Positions 17,264 through 25,928 of a DNA stretch of 64,000 bases are shown piece by piece. The first letter of the stretch is position 1. Each line of letters begins with the position of its first letter. The stretch comes from Phaeodactylibacter luteus (GTDB lineage: Bacteria; Bacteroidota; Bacteroidia; Chitinophagales; Saprospiraceae): contig NZ_VOOR01000016.1 in assembly GCF_007993045.1 (NCBI RefSeq), positions 1-64,000 of the forward strand, in the 5' to 3' direction. Below the pieces are notes generated by a model that worked only from the letters and a program-made list of their open reading frames with translations, was not told where the DNA came from and did not search any database. The position numbers and the translations under genes are program-made.

Positions 17264-18901
17264 TTAGGCCACCCCTGCTGTGCCGTGTAAAACCTCGCGC
17301 TGTGCTTTGATTTTATCCGACCGCAGATAGTCGTCGTAATCCATCAGGCTGTCAATGACCCCGCTAGGCGTCACCTCCACAATCCGGTTGGCCACAGTCT
17401 CCGTAAGCTTGTGGTCATGGCTGGTAAAGATCATATTGCCTTCAAAATCGCGCATAGCATTGTTGAGCGCAGTGATCGACTCGAGGTCAAGGTGGTTGGT
17501 CGGCTCGTCCATCAGGATGAAGTTGGGGTGTGCCAGCATCACCTTAGACAACATGCAGCGCACCTTCTCCCCTCCGGAAAGTACAGAGGCTTTTTTCTGG
17601 ACCTCTTCCCCTGAGAAAAGCATACGCCCGAGGAAGCTGCGGATGAACTGCTCATCTGGGTTTTCAGAATATTGCCGCAGCCAGTTGATGAGGTCAATAT
17701 CGCCCTGCCCGGAGAAGTACTCGTCATTTTCATTAGGCAGATAGCCGGAAGTGATGGTCTGCCCAAATTCTATCTCACCAGAATCAGGCGCAATTTTGCC
17801 GGCCAGCACATTGAACAAAGCCGTGAGAGCGGTGGCGTCCCGCCCAATCAGGGCTATCTTATCGCCACGGTTCATCGTAAAGCTCACATTGGAGAAAAGC
17901 AGTTGCCCATCGGTATTGCGAAGGCTTAGGTTCTCTACCCTGAGTATTTGGTCGCCGGGCTCCCGCTCCATCTTAAAGTGGATGTAAGGATACTTCCGGC
18001 TCGAAGGCTGAATGTCTTCCAAGTTGAGCTTATCCAAGGCTTTCTTGCGGGCGGTGGCCTGCTTGCTCTTAGACGCGTTGGCGCTGAAGCGCTGAATAAA
18101 CTCCATCATCTCCTTACGCTTCTGCTCTACCTTTTTGTTCTTGTTGGCCAGCTGCTGTGCCATCAGCTGGCTAGACTCATACCAGAAACTGTAGTTGCCT
18201 GTAAAGACCTTAATGCGCTTGAAGTCGATATCCACAATATGGGTACAGACCATGTCCAGGAAATAACGGTCGTGGGAAACGACGATGACCAAGTTCTTGA
18301 AGTCCGCCAGAAAATCAGCCAGCCAGGTGACCGTCTCCGCGTCAAGGTCATTGGTAGGCTCATCGAGCAACAGTATATCCGGGTTGCTGAACAGGGCTTG
18401 CGCCAACAGTACTTTCACTTTCTCAGCCCCGGAGAGGTCTTTCATCTGCCGATAGTGCAGGTCTTCGGTTACCCCCAGGTTGCTGAGCAGCTCCGCGGCA
18501 TCGCTTTCCGCATTCCAACCGCCCATTTCCCCAAACTGGTTTTCGAGCTCCGCGGCCAGCAGCCCATCTTCTTCAGAAGCCTCAGGGTCCATATAGATGG
18601 CATTCTTGCGGACCATGATATCGTACATTTCCTTATGGCCCATGATGACCGTATCCAGCACCTGCTCTTCTTCGTATTCAAAGTGGTTCTGCTTGAGCAC
18701 AGCCATACGGTTGCCAGGCTCTATCTCTATCCCTCCTCGGTTGGGGGCGATTTCACCAGACAATATTTTTAGGAAGGTAGACTTCCCTGCGCCATTGGCG
18801 CCAATTACACCGTAACAATTGCCACGGGTGAACTTGAGGTTGACTTCATCGAAAAGAATGCGCTTGCCATACTGCAAGCCCAGGCCATTGACTGTGAGCA
18901 T
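17264..18901 (-). CDS. ABC-F family ATPase (YbiT-like)
   Basis: 545 residues from the ATG at 18901 (MLTVNGLGLQYGKR). Two ABC domains in one chain without membrane segments, as in ABC-F translation factors. Domain 1: Walker A GANGAGKS (about 36-43), signature LSGAEK, Walker B LLLDEPTNDLD. A charged linker lies at about 245-300 (NKNKKVEQKRKEMMEF). Domain 2: signature LSGGEKVR and Walker B ILMDEPTNHLD are intact, but the Walker A position reads IGRDATALTAL and lacks the GKS. ABC-F proteins bind the ribosomal E site and relieve stalls or antibiotic blocks. The changed Walker A should impair ATP binding at one site. Confidence 0.9.
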   Translation of the reverse strand: MLTVNGLGLQYGKRILFDEVNLKFTRGNCYGVIGANGAGKSTFLKILSGEIAPNRGGIEIEPGNRMAVLKQNHFEYEEEQVLDTVIMGHKEMYDIMVRKNAIYMDPEASEEDGLLAAELENQFGEMGGWNAESDAAELLSNLGVTEDLHYRQMKDLSGAEKVKVLLAQALFSNPDILLLDEPTNDLDAETVTWLADFLADFKNLVIVVSHDRYFLDMVCTHIVDIDFKRIKVFTGNYSFWYESSQLMAQQLANKNKKVEQKRKEMMEFIQRFSANASKSKQATARKKALDKLNLEDIQPSSRKYPYIHFKMEREPGDQILRVENLSLRNTDGQLLFSNVSFTMNRGDKIALIGRDATALTALFNVLAGKIAPDSGEIEFGQTITSGYLPNENDEYFSGQGDIDLINWLRQYSENPDEQFIRSFLGRMLFSGEEVQKKASVLSGGEKVRCMLSKVMLAHPNFILMDEPTNHLDLESITALNNAMRDFEGNMIFTSHDHKLTETVANRIVEVTPSGVIDSLMDYDDYLRSDKIKAQREVLHGTAGVA

Positions 18902-19041
18902 GTGACTCCGATTGTGCCGCCGGTGAGGGCCGGCTTTTGAAACAAAGCCGCAAAGGTAGGCAAGCCTTTGGTCTAATGCCAGTTTTTCCCCTTTAAAGTT
19001 GAACGTCAATCGGTTGTTCTTCTGCTCATGAAGGCCCTTGG

Positions 19042-19816
19042 CTAATCATTCAGCTGGCAAGTCCAAATGGTGATGCTCTGCTCTCCCCGGTTCACCACTA
19101 CCGGCAGGTCGTCTTGTGCCGTTGCACTGACCAGCACCCCGACATTATCGAACCCCTTGAACAGGTAAAGCTCCAAGCGGCCTTCCCATACCGGGTAATA
19201 GTTCAAATAGCGCTCCGTCTCTGCCCTTACCCGCTCGAAGGTAAACCAGTTGTCTGCATCAAACTGGTAGAACCAGAAAGCCAGGGCATAAGCTCCGTAG
19301 TGGGGGTCGGGAAAGTGCTCTACATAACACTTGGACAAAAGCGCCCCCGCCAGCTCAGCGGCCTTGCTGTTGCTGTACTTTTCGACAGAAATCTGTTCGA
19401 CCTGGCCCGCCACCCAGTTGGCCAGGGCATGCGCGGAGGCAGTCACTGCCTCAAATGCGGCCGCATCTTCGAAGGGCGTCACAAAGTATTCCAGCTCCCA
19501 ATTATCTAAGATCACCCCATTGTACATCGCCTGGTGGAAGGCAAAATCAGCAGGAGGCACCAGCCCTGCCAACAAATCCTGAAGGGTATCTTTGCCGAGG
19601 CCCGGAATACCGAGCACCTGCTTGACATTGCTGAACCTCCTATTGGGCTGCTCGTCCCGGGCTTGCAGCAATTGTGCTGCCAATTTGGGCGAAAGCCCAC
19701 GCCCGCGCCCCCCCCCTGCGGTCGGGCACCTGCGCAACAAGGCTTTCTGGCGAATCACAAGCATTGAGGACAGCAAGCAGCTTGTGCAACTGTATTAGGT
19801 TGTTATCAGGCTCCAT
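19042..19816 (-). pseudogene. Helix-hairpin-helix protein gene interrupted by a frameshift in a G9 tract
   Basis: Two overlapping frames on the same strand join into one sensible protein if one base is removed from the run of nine G (plus-strand C, 19708-19716). The first frame starts at the ATG at 19816 (MEPDNNLIQLHKLLAVLN) and reaches VPDRRGG. The second continues GRGLSPKLAAQLL, then a helix-hairpin-helix-like stretch (FSNVKQVLGIPGLGKDTLQDLL). About 175 further residues end in a beta-rich tail. With the tract at nine the product is truncated after about 58 residues. It could be a sequencing error, a phase-variable gene or a real disruption. Function of the C-terminal part is not recognised. 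Confidence 0.65.
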
Positions 19817-19887
19817 ATCAAGTTTTTGCTTTAAGTTAAAGCAAACCCCCGACATCCGCCCTCTCTACGGCCGAAATTCACCTAAGC

Positions 19888-20979
19888 TTAACCTTGGGCG
19901 GTGCCTACAGGCGAGGTATGGGGCGCCGCAGCCGCTCTGATCCAATGACGTACGCGCTTCTGATACGTAAAAAGTTTAAGAAAAGCTTTCGCCGTCTGAA
20001 GATGGGTCATGACCGGCACACCCGCTTTCCGCTGCCGGCGGGCGATCCTCGAGATGATGCCCCAATGCCTGGCAATATCCCGCAAGGCTGAAAAGTAAGT
20101 CCCCTTGGCGGGGTCATAAATGTGAGTGGGCTCCGAACATACACCGTTAAGCTCGATAATCTTCAACCCTTCCCCGGTGTGCAGAGATGCTGGATGGGAG
20201 TACTTCAAGTCGAACCGGCCATAGTAGAAACCCGGGATCTGAAGCGCGAGCTCATCAAAAAAGCCATTCAGCTCCGGACCGATCAGCCCATTGCTGTTGA
20301 TGAAACGGGTCCCCTTAGCGTGATTCCCCACAATGCCCAAGCTGACCAGCTCCCCCTGCCCAGGCACCTGCGCGAGCTTATCGGGGTACTGCTGCCGGAT
20401 GCGCTCCAGCTGCAGCAGTGCCCGCGGGTGCCGATGGATCAGGTCAAGGACCGTGGATGCCCCATCCCCGCATACAGACAAGAACTCTTTCGTTGTTACA
20501 GAAGTGACCTGCCCTTTATGTTCCCCGGGCATGCGGTGATAAAGCACCCCTGCCTCGAAGGGGTGGGGCAGCCATTCCTGCGCAATAAAATCCACGGGGA
20601 AACGGTCTAGGTAAGCATTCATTTCATCTGGTGTAGACACCAACTGCACCAATAGCCCCCTAAAGCCAAGGTCTGGCTTCACGATAAGAGGGTACGCCAT
20701 CCCAGCGCGCTGAATGCGGCTTTGCCGTTCCTGATGCCCGGTGCCTGCCGGCAAAAGCGCGGACAAAGGGCGGTAAGCTTCTGGCAGGAGCTCCAATGTT
20801 TTGAACTTAGACTCCATACCCATGCCGGAAGTGTAAATACTAGGGTTGACGGCAGACCAGAAGCACATGTGCCGGGACCGCAGCATCAGCCAAATTATCC
20901 AGGGCGCTACCGGGTAATAAAAAGCTTTGGAAGGCCAAAATTCCCAATTTGCCAGCTTGATTCCCAAGGGGCTTCTCAT
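19888..20979 (-). CDS. ATP-grasp ligase, D-Ala-D-Ala ligase-like
   Basis: 363 residues. The ATP-grasp fold is suggested by YPLIVKPDLGFRG (phosphate/ATP-binding strand), DFIAQEWLPHPFEAGVLYHR and the metal-binding block GRFDLKYSHP ... IIELNGVCSEPTHIYDP. The last matches the Asp/Glu/Asn set of D-Ala-D-Ala ligase-like enzymes. The N-terminal region (about 1-60) carries a hydrophobic stretch FYYPVAPWIIWLML, seen in the Bacteroidota family often annotated as 'D-alanine-D-alanine ligase-like'. The substrate is unknown. It follows the NRDE and nitroreductase genes in the same direction with a 60-bp gap and may share their transcript. Confidence 0.75.
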   Translation of the reverse strand: MRSPLGIKLANWEFWPSKAFYYPVAPWIIWLMLRSRHMCFWSAVNPSIYTSGMGMESKFKTLELLPEAYRPLSALLPAGTGHQERQSRIQRAGMAYPLIVKPDLGFRGLLVQLVSTPDEMNAYLDRFPVDFIAQEWLPHPFEAGVLYHRMPGEHKGQVTSVTTKEFLSVCGDGASTVLDLIHRHPRALLQLERIRQQYPDKLAQVPGQGELVSLGIVGNHAKGTRFINSNGLIGPELNGFFDELALQIPGFYYGRFDLKYSHPASLHTGEGLKIIELNGVCSEPTHIYDPAKGTYFSALRDIARHWGIISRIARRQRKAGVPVMTHLQTAKAFLKLFTYQKRVRHWIRAAAAPHTSPVGTAQG

Positions 20980-21039
20980 AGCAGTACAGAATGAGGTTTG
21001 GAGAGGCGGGCAGCAGCGCCGTAGCTCTGTTTGTTGTAA

Positions 21040-21756
21040 TTAAGGATGATCAAAATCAATACTTACAGATTTTTCCAGCCCGCCGAGCAGGTCAAAATAT
21101 GCCAGATCGCCCGAGGACTGGCCAACGGCCACCGAGGTGATGCTTACTGTACGGACCTGATTGCCACGGTTCATGACCACATCGTTCTCTGGGTCTCCAT
21201 CGCCTGCGGTGCGGTGCCAGTGCAGGGCATCTTCCCGCCGTGGTGCCCCGGCCCCAGCGAGCCAGCGCCGAAACCACCCCTCTCGTTTCTGCTGTACGGA
21301 TGGAGAGTAAAGCGTGGAAGAAGACCAAAGGTGGGGCTGCCCCGTATCGAGCCTTTCCAGATCGGTGCATTGCCCGTCCCACCGCAGGACCTGCAAAGCG
21401 TACCGCTGTGCAATGACCATGGTGAAGGGCTCCATACCTTCAAAGGTATAAGCTTTTGCAAATGCAGAAGGGCCAGAAAACGCGAAGTAGTCCAACGCCA
21501 TAAGGCCACGGCTCCGGCGGTAAGGAGGCCGGTGGGCGTGCTTTTCTCTCGCGCCATTTAGGATACAGACAGTAACCCCCGCCCCGCTCAGGGCGACCCA
21601 AGTGCCCCCTGCCCCTTCGTCCTGAGGGTATATCAGCCTAGCCTGGCCAAGCTGCCGCTCGTGCAGGGATTTAGCATTGCGCCCCGGTGCCTCATCCCGG
21701 TTAGAGGTCAACAGATAACCGCCCTCCTTATGGGGCAGGTAAGTAACCGTACACAT
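21040..21756 (-). CDS. NRDE family protein (TANGO2-like)
   Basis: 238 residues. It begins MCTVTYLPHK with Cys2 exposed after Met removal, followed by LLTSNRDEAPGR, which contains the family-naming Asn-Arg-Asp-Glu motif, and GGTWVALSGAGVTVCILN. An N-terminal nucleophile-like Cys and this order match NRDE/TANGO2 proteins, linked in eukaryotes to haem or lipid handling. The bacterial role is unsettled. Its start lies 5 bp after the nitroreductase stop, so the two genes are almost certainly co-transcribed. Confidence 0.8.
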   Translation of the reverse strand: MCTVTYLPHKEGGYLLTSNRDEAPGRNAKSLHERQLGQARLIYPQDEGAGGTWVALSGAGVTVCILNGAREKHAHRPPYRRSRGLMALDYFAFSGPSAFAKAYTFEGMEPFTMVIAQRYALQVLRWDGQCTDLERLDTGQPHLWSSSTLYSPSVQQKREGWFRRWLAGAGAPRREDALHWHRTAGDGDPENDVVMNRGNQVRTVSITSVAVGQSSGDLAYFDLLGGLEKSVSIDFDHP

Positions 21757-21761
21757 TCGCT

Positions 21762-22445
21762 TTAGTCTTTTGGGGCAGCATAATGAAATAAGACTTCCTC
21801 TTTGGGCTTCCGCTCCAAGTCCGGGATATGGACTACATCGGCAGGGTAGCCCACAGGTATCAGCAGGAACGGGCGCTCATTTTCTGGCCGGCCCAGTATT
21901 TTCTGGAGGAAGTTCATCGGGCTTGGGGTATGAGTTACTGCGACCAGGCCCGCGTTGTGGATAGCCGACAAGAGGAAGCCTGCGGCCAAGCCAACCGATT
22001 CGTTGACGTAGTAATTTTTCTTCTGTACGCCATCCACCAGATCATAGGGCTTCTTAAAAACCACAATCAGATAAGGCGCCACATCGAGAAAAGGCTTTTC
22101 CCAATCTGTGCCGAAAGGCTGAAGATCTTCCAGCCATTCCTCAGACATACGCCCGTGGTAATTCTCATATTCCTCTTTCTCCGCAGCCTCCCTGATCTGA
22201 TGCTTAAGGGCAGGGTCCGAAACCACACAGAAAGACCAAGGCTGCTTGTGCGCCCCGGAAGGTGCGGTGGATGCCGTCATGACGATATGCTCAATCACTT
22301 CGTAAGGCACCTCTTTGTCCGAAAACTCCCGTACGGTCCGCCTGCGCTCCATAAACTGATGAAGTTCGCGGCTTCGTTTTAGCATCTCCGCCTTGGGGTA
22401 GCGCATGCATTTGTAGGTCGTAAACCCTGGCTTTTTCTCTGCCAT
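21762..22445 (-). CDS. Nitroreductase-fold flavoenzyme, iodotyrosine deiodinase-like
   Basis: 227 residues. FMN-binding features are RRRTVREFS (about 34-42) and TAPSGAHKQPW (about 60-70). GLLVAVTHTPSP-type core, LLGRP-like (ILGRPENERP) and PVGYPADVVHIPDLERKP follow the order of iodotyrosine deiodinase (IYD) more closely than of general nitroreductases. The IYD substrate-lid residues Glu, Tyr and Lys, spaced 4 and 21 apart, are all present as Glu92, Tyr96 and Lys117. This predicts reductive dehalogenation of halotyrosine, or a related zwitterionic aromatic substrate. It is the first gene of a likely operon with the NRDE gene 5 bp downstream. Activity is inferred from the residues. Confidence 0.85.
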   Translation of the reverse strand: MAEKKPGFTTYKCMRYPKAEMLKRSRELHQFMERRRTVREFSDKEVPYEVIEHIVMTASTAPSGAHKQPWSFCVVSDPALKHQIREAAEKEEYENYHGRMSEEWLEDLQPFGTDWEKPFLDVAPYLIVVFKKPYDLVDGVQKKNYYVNESVGLAAGFLLSAIHNAGLVAVTHTPSPMNFLQKILGRPENERPFLLIPVGYPADVVHIPDLERKPKEEVLFHYAAPKD

Positions 22446-22500
22446 CTGAAATAATTATTCGTTATCGCTTTTCGGGGCATGCCGTGCCGGTGTCACAGTC

Positions 22501-22717
22501 TTATAGTCCAACAACTCAGGATTTATGAGATTATGGCGAAGCCATTTTTTAGCTCGCAAGGCGAAAAACGCAGGCGATGCCGACACAAAGCGTGGGGAAA
22601 AGGGGCCCTACGATGAAGCCGGCGAGGCTTTTCAACTTGCCTGCGGTGCGCAAGCAGGCGCTGCGAGGTGGAAAAGGGCTAGTCAGCAATCACAAATCTT
22701 GGGTTGGCGGACTATAA
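22501..22717 (-). repeat. R4 inverted-repeat element, copy 2
   Basis: 217 bp, reverse orientation of 2597-2836 and alignable along its whole length. Ends are TTATAGTCCAACAA and (reversed) TTATAGTCCGCCAA. It lies just upstream of the deiodinase-like gene start, so it may have displaced or supplied promoter sequence there. Confidence 0.7.
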
Positions 22718-23482
22718 AAGGCCACTATGCTCAATATAGCCCGGGCAACTGCCTGTTTTCTAGGAGTGAGCAGGCTAAAACAGTGCCATTGCAGCCCATC
22801 TAGCACCCTATGCTCCCGGAATAATGCACAAAACTAATGAAATGGAACGGAGTATGCATACTTTGCCCATAGGCGGCCACACTGAAAAACAATGCCATGT
22901 CACAAACAATATTTTATTATATGAAAAAAATAACGTAAATTGAATCATATTGGGTTATAGAAGTGCTAAACTGTTCCTTGCTCAAGCTCCTGCCTTAAAC
23001 GCCAAGCCTTCAAAACCATATTGCTGCACATGCAGCTTCCATCGGCAATTGGCGGCACTATTGAAACAACCATCGTTCATCTACCATTACCATCTGTTTT
23101 GCCAATGCTGGCCATGAGCAGTATACCGCATAGTAATCCTTGAACATTTCCTTAGCCCGGCCGGCTCAGAGCAACCTCCCTTCATCTGTAGCTGGCCGGC
23201 TACTTTGAAAGCTATCTAGTGTGTGTTTCTTAAATGGGGTAAGCAGCAACCTGTGCTTACCTCTTTTTTATTGGTGCCCGCATTGCAACCCTTGACGCGG
23301 CCGCCTGTCTGTAAGGGTGAAGGTGCAGCGACAGGTGCTCAATCCCAAAAGCAGGGCTGTTCATCGAAAGGAATGGCGCCTGAGGGGGATGCCGAATAGC
23401 TTTGTACCCGAATGAATCACCCAGCCGGCACAGCCCGGCTAAATTAATCACCGGGCTTAATACAGCCCCAAACCCGACTGTT
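22718..23482. other. Non-coding stretch of about 765 bases
   Basis: No coding frame that I trust on either strand. It contains an AT-rich patch (about 22900-22950), a weak hairpin followed by T residues (GTAAGCA / TGCTTAC, 23239-23260) and TAGCTTTG at 23397-23404. The last fits the TAnnTTTG -7 consensus and may serve the gene at 23483. Confidence 0.4.
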
Positions 23483-23857
23483 ATGTTTAAACGGACTGCC
23501 TTCACGGCTTTTCTAGCCACTGTATTGACGTTTTCCGCTTTCCACCTCACTGCAGCACCTGCAGCTTCCAACCCTGTAAAACTGAAGGGGGATATTGTAG
23601 CCTCCGGCCTGCTCGATGTGCAGCTGACCAACCTCATGCAGCAGCCTACCCGTGTATTGCTCGAATCCTATTCCGGGGTTGCGTATTTCCAAGATTATGT
23701 AAAGGGGCACAACGGCTACCGTAAGCTCCTGAACCTTAGCAATATCCCGGAAGGGACCTACCTGCTGAAAGTGCAGCAGGGCGAAGCGATCATCACTATG
23801 GTCGTCAAACATGAAGCCGCAGGCAGGTTCTTGGTCTCTGATGCAGTGAAAAGCTAG
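23483..23857 (+). CDS. Small exported protein with a sorting-tail-like beta domain
   Basis: 124 residues from the ATG at 23483. Signal peptide about 1-27. The mature part is one small beta-sandwich-like unit: LLDVQLTNLMQQPTRVLLES, then GYRKLLNLSNIPEGTYLLKVQQGE. The pattern 'NLSxIPxGTYLLKV' is like the last strands of T9SS type A tails, yet here it is nearly the whole protein. I recognise such stand-alone forms in Bacteroidota (DUF3244-like) but cannot assign a role. Monocistronic as far as can be seen. Confidence 0.65.
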   Translation: MFKRTAFTAFLATVLTFSAFHLTAAPAASNPVKLKGDIVASGLLDVQLTNLMQQPTRVLLESYSGVAYFQDYVKGHNGYRKLLNLSNIPEGTYLLKVQQGEAIITMVVKHEAAGRFLVSDAVKS

Positions 23858-24139
23858 CGCAAAATGTATTTCCTGGCCATTCGGCCCATGTTCTTTACAA
23901 GTGTATCCGGCCTGCTTTTGCATGACATGCAGGCTGCAGCCCGGCAAGCAACTACTGTTTGCCGGGTTTTTTATTTCAATGATGATCAAAACCTGACATC
24001 CGTAGGGCCGCAACGGTGTTTACATAAACATCGGTCTGTAATTTGTGAATACTGAGCTGCATGCCGATACCGTTTAACAGCACAACAGAATCCCTATAAT
24101 GTACCATGCCGATTGGCAAAAACCCTTTACCTTTGCCCT

Positions 24140-24526
24140 GTGAAGCAAAAGCATTTGGCAATCCTTTTCATGGCTCTTTACCTGGCCACATGGCTACAAC
24201 CGTGGTGGCCGTTGGCGCAGTATTGGCTGCAGCAAGAACACATTATCGCTGAAAAGTGCCAACAGCGCATCCCCATGTGCCAAGGGCGTTGTTTCCTGGC
24301 CGACGAAATCGGCAAAGCTGCATCTGCTCAAAGCGCTTCCCTCGAAGCCTCTTCTGTTCAAATGGCTTACCCGCATCTGCCCGCCGGGCAGCATGCGTTC
24401 CGTTTCTTCTTAAGCCCATATTTGCACCTCCCGCCACAGGGCAATGACTGGGCGCTCCCGCCCCCGCCCTGCACGTTGGGCATTGAACACCCGCCGCCTT
24501 TTGCCAGCCATATCACCTGCTGTTGA
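24140..24526 (+). CDS. Small membrane protein with Cys motif, possibly copper-related
   Basis: 128 residues from a GTG at 24140 (a TTG 27 bases earlier is also in frame). One N-terminal hydrophobic helix (about 5-28) is followed by KCQQRIPMCQGRCFLADEIG, a Cys-x6-Cys-x3-Cys motif just outside the membrane. The tail is Pro/His-rich and ends in Cys-Cys. Small proteins with this helix-plus-Cys layout occur in Bacteroidota near copper and cytochrome-oxidase assembly genes. Here an SCO1 gene lies about 650 bases downstream on the same strand. A metal-related role is inferred from that alone. Confidence 0.55.
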   Translation: MKQKHLAILFMALYLATWLQPWWPLAQYWLQQEHIIAEKCQQRIPMCQGRCFLADEIGKAASAQSASLEASSVQMAYPHLPAGQHAFRFFLSPYLHLPPQGNDWALPPPPCTLGIEHPPPFASHITCC

Positions 24527-24628
24527 TGTTCAAATCATTATTAACTGCCTAGCATTTGCCCTCTGAGGCCTACGCAGGCCGATAAGTATATGGGGCTGTT
24601 GAGCTCCATCTATCCAAATCCAACAACC

Positions 24629-25117
24629 ATGAAAATTCAACTTTTCAATATCCTACTCCTTTCCATTTTCACCTTCAGCAGCTGCACCTCCGAAAACGGG
24701 AGCGAGCAAGCGAGTACCGCTGATGAAGCCGCAGCGCTGAGCCCAGAGGAAGCGGCCGAGCGCGATGCATGGGAGGCCATGATGGTCATACATGATGATG
24801 TAATGCCAAAAATGAGCGAACTCAATCGTACAGCCCGGGCGCTCAAAGAGCAGGCACAATCCGTTTCCGAAGATGAAGCCCAAGCTGAGATAGCTGCTGC
24901 TGTTCAAAAAATCGAAGCTGCATCGGAAGGCATGATGTCATGGATGGCTGATATCAAGCACCCGGATAAGCTCCGCGATTCTCTGAGCCATACGGCAGTC
25001 ATGGAGTATATGGAAAAAGAGACAGCTAAAATTGCTCAGGTCCGGGAAGACATGCTCCACAGCCTTGAAAACGGGCAGTCGCTCATTAGCAAATTCTCGC
25101 CTGCTGTAGATCAGTAA
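24629..25117 (+). CDS. Small helical lipoprotein
   Basis: 162 residues from the ATG at 24629. Lipoprotein signal with lipobox FSSC (Cys at about 19). The mature part is acidic and almost entirely helical: AWEAMMVIHDDVMPKMSEL, LNRTARALKEQAQSV, WMADIKHPDKLRD. It is probably a short antiparallel coiled coil in the periplasm. Similar small lipoproteins carry the uninformative label 'viral A-type inclusion protein' in Bacteroidota. It lies 55 bp before the SCO1 gene, suggesting co-transcription. Confidence 0.7.
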   Translation: MKIQLFNILLLSIFTFSSCTSENGSEQASTADEAAALSPEEAAERDAWEAMMVIHDDVMPKMSELNRTARALKEQAQSVSEDEAQAEIAAAVQKIEAASEGMMSWMADIKHPDKLRDSLSHTAVMEYMEKETAKIAQVREDMLHSLENGQSLISKFSPAVDQ

Positions 25118-25172
25118 CATTACCAAAACCCCGCCCCCAGCCTGGCGCTGTGGGGCGGCAACTCCATACGCC

Positions 25173-25787
25173 ATGCGATATTTAATGATATGGGCAGTAC
25201 TCTTGGCGGGGCTGTCCTCTTGCACGACTGCTCCCAAAGGCCCTCAGCCTCTCCCTTTCTTGGGCAACCATGAGATCAATGGGCAGGATACCGTCTACCA
25301 TACCATACCGCCGTTCAGCTTTATCAGCCAAGATAGCCTGGCGGTGACCAACGGGACATTCGAAGGCAAGGCCTATGTAGCTGACTTTTTCTTCATCAGC
25401 TGCCCGACCATCTGCCCCAAAGTCAAAAAGAACATGCTCCGCATTTATGACAAGTACCAAGGCAACGATGACCTGTTGTTGCTCAGCCACACCATAGACC
25501 CCAAACGGGACACCGTGGGAAGGCTGAAGCAGTACGCTGACAACCTCGGCGTAGCCTCTCAAAAGTGGTTCTTTGTCACAGGGGAAAAAGACGACATCTA
25601 CGCCATTGCCGATGACTATATGAGCATTGCAAAAGAAGACCCAGAAGCACCAGGCGGTTTTGACCACAGTGGCTGGGTGCTCCTTATCGACAAACAAGGG
25701 CACATCCGCTCTTTTGCCGACGGCACAGACGCCGCCAAAGTGGACCAGTTCATGCAAGACATCGACTGGCTGCTTGCCAATGAATAA
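25173..25787 (+). CDS. SCO1/SenC-family copper chaperone lipoprotein
   Basis: 204 residues. Lipobox LSSC (Cys17). Thioredoxin-like fold with the SCO copper ligands: CPTIC (Cys77, Cys81) and His165 in FDHSGWVLLID. SCO proteins deliver copper to the CuA site of cytochrome oxidase or act as periplasmic thiol-disulphide reductases. No oxidase gene is nearby. The two preceding small envelope proteins on the same strand may be partners. A GC-rich hairpin follows. Confidence 0.92.
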   Translation: MRYLMIWAVLLAGLSSCTTAPKGPQPLPFLGNHEINGQDTVYHTIPPFSFISQDSLAVTNGTFEGKAYVADFFFISCPTICPKVKKNMLRIYDKYQGNDDLLLLSHTIDPKRDTVGRLKQYADNLGVASQKWFFVTGEKDDIYAIADDYMSIAKEDPEAPGGFDHSGWVLLIDKQGHIRSFADGTDAAKVDQFMQDIDWLLANE

Positions 25788-25792
25788 AGGGC

Positions 25793-25824
25793 TGCCCTAC
25801 AGCAGCCCCCCCTGCTGTAGGGCA
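25793..25824 (+). terminator. Hairpin after the SCO1 gene
   Basis: TGCCCTACAGCAG / CTGCTGTAGGGCA, 13 bp perfect, 6-base loop of C. The following CCTTCCTTT is only a weak T-tract, so it may be an attenuated terminator. Confidence 0.55.
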
Positions 25825-25890
25825 CCTTCCTTTGGGCTGTAAACATTGAAGTTACAGTTAGTTTACCTTTCAAAATAACTAATATTTTCG

Positions 25891-25921
25891 TTTGGAGTTG
25901 GGCGAAAGGCGCGTACCTTTG
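25891..25921 (+). promoter_or_regulatory. Bacteroidota-type promoter of the Nudix gene
   Basis: TTTG (25891-25894), 19 bases, then TACCTTTG (25914-25921), an exact match to the TTTG/TAnnTTTG consensus. Transcription would begin within a few bases of the ATG at 25929, so the mRNA should be leaderless or nearly so. Confidence 0.75.
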
Positions 25922-25928
25922 GTGCCCT

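Noticed and set aside
17948-18772. 274-codon plus-strand ORF
   Set aside because: Antisense to the ABC-F gene, whose Walker and signature motifs are in the minus frame.
22718-23482. Possible RNA gene or riboswitch in the long gene-free stretch
   Set aside because: Only one weak hairpin and AT-rich patches; no recognisable conserved RNA motif.
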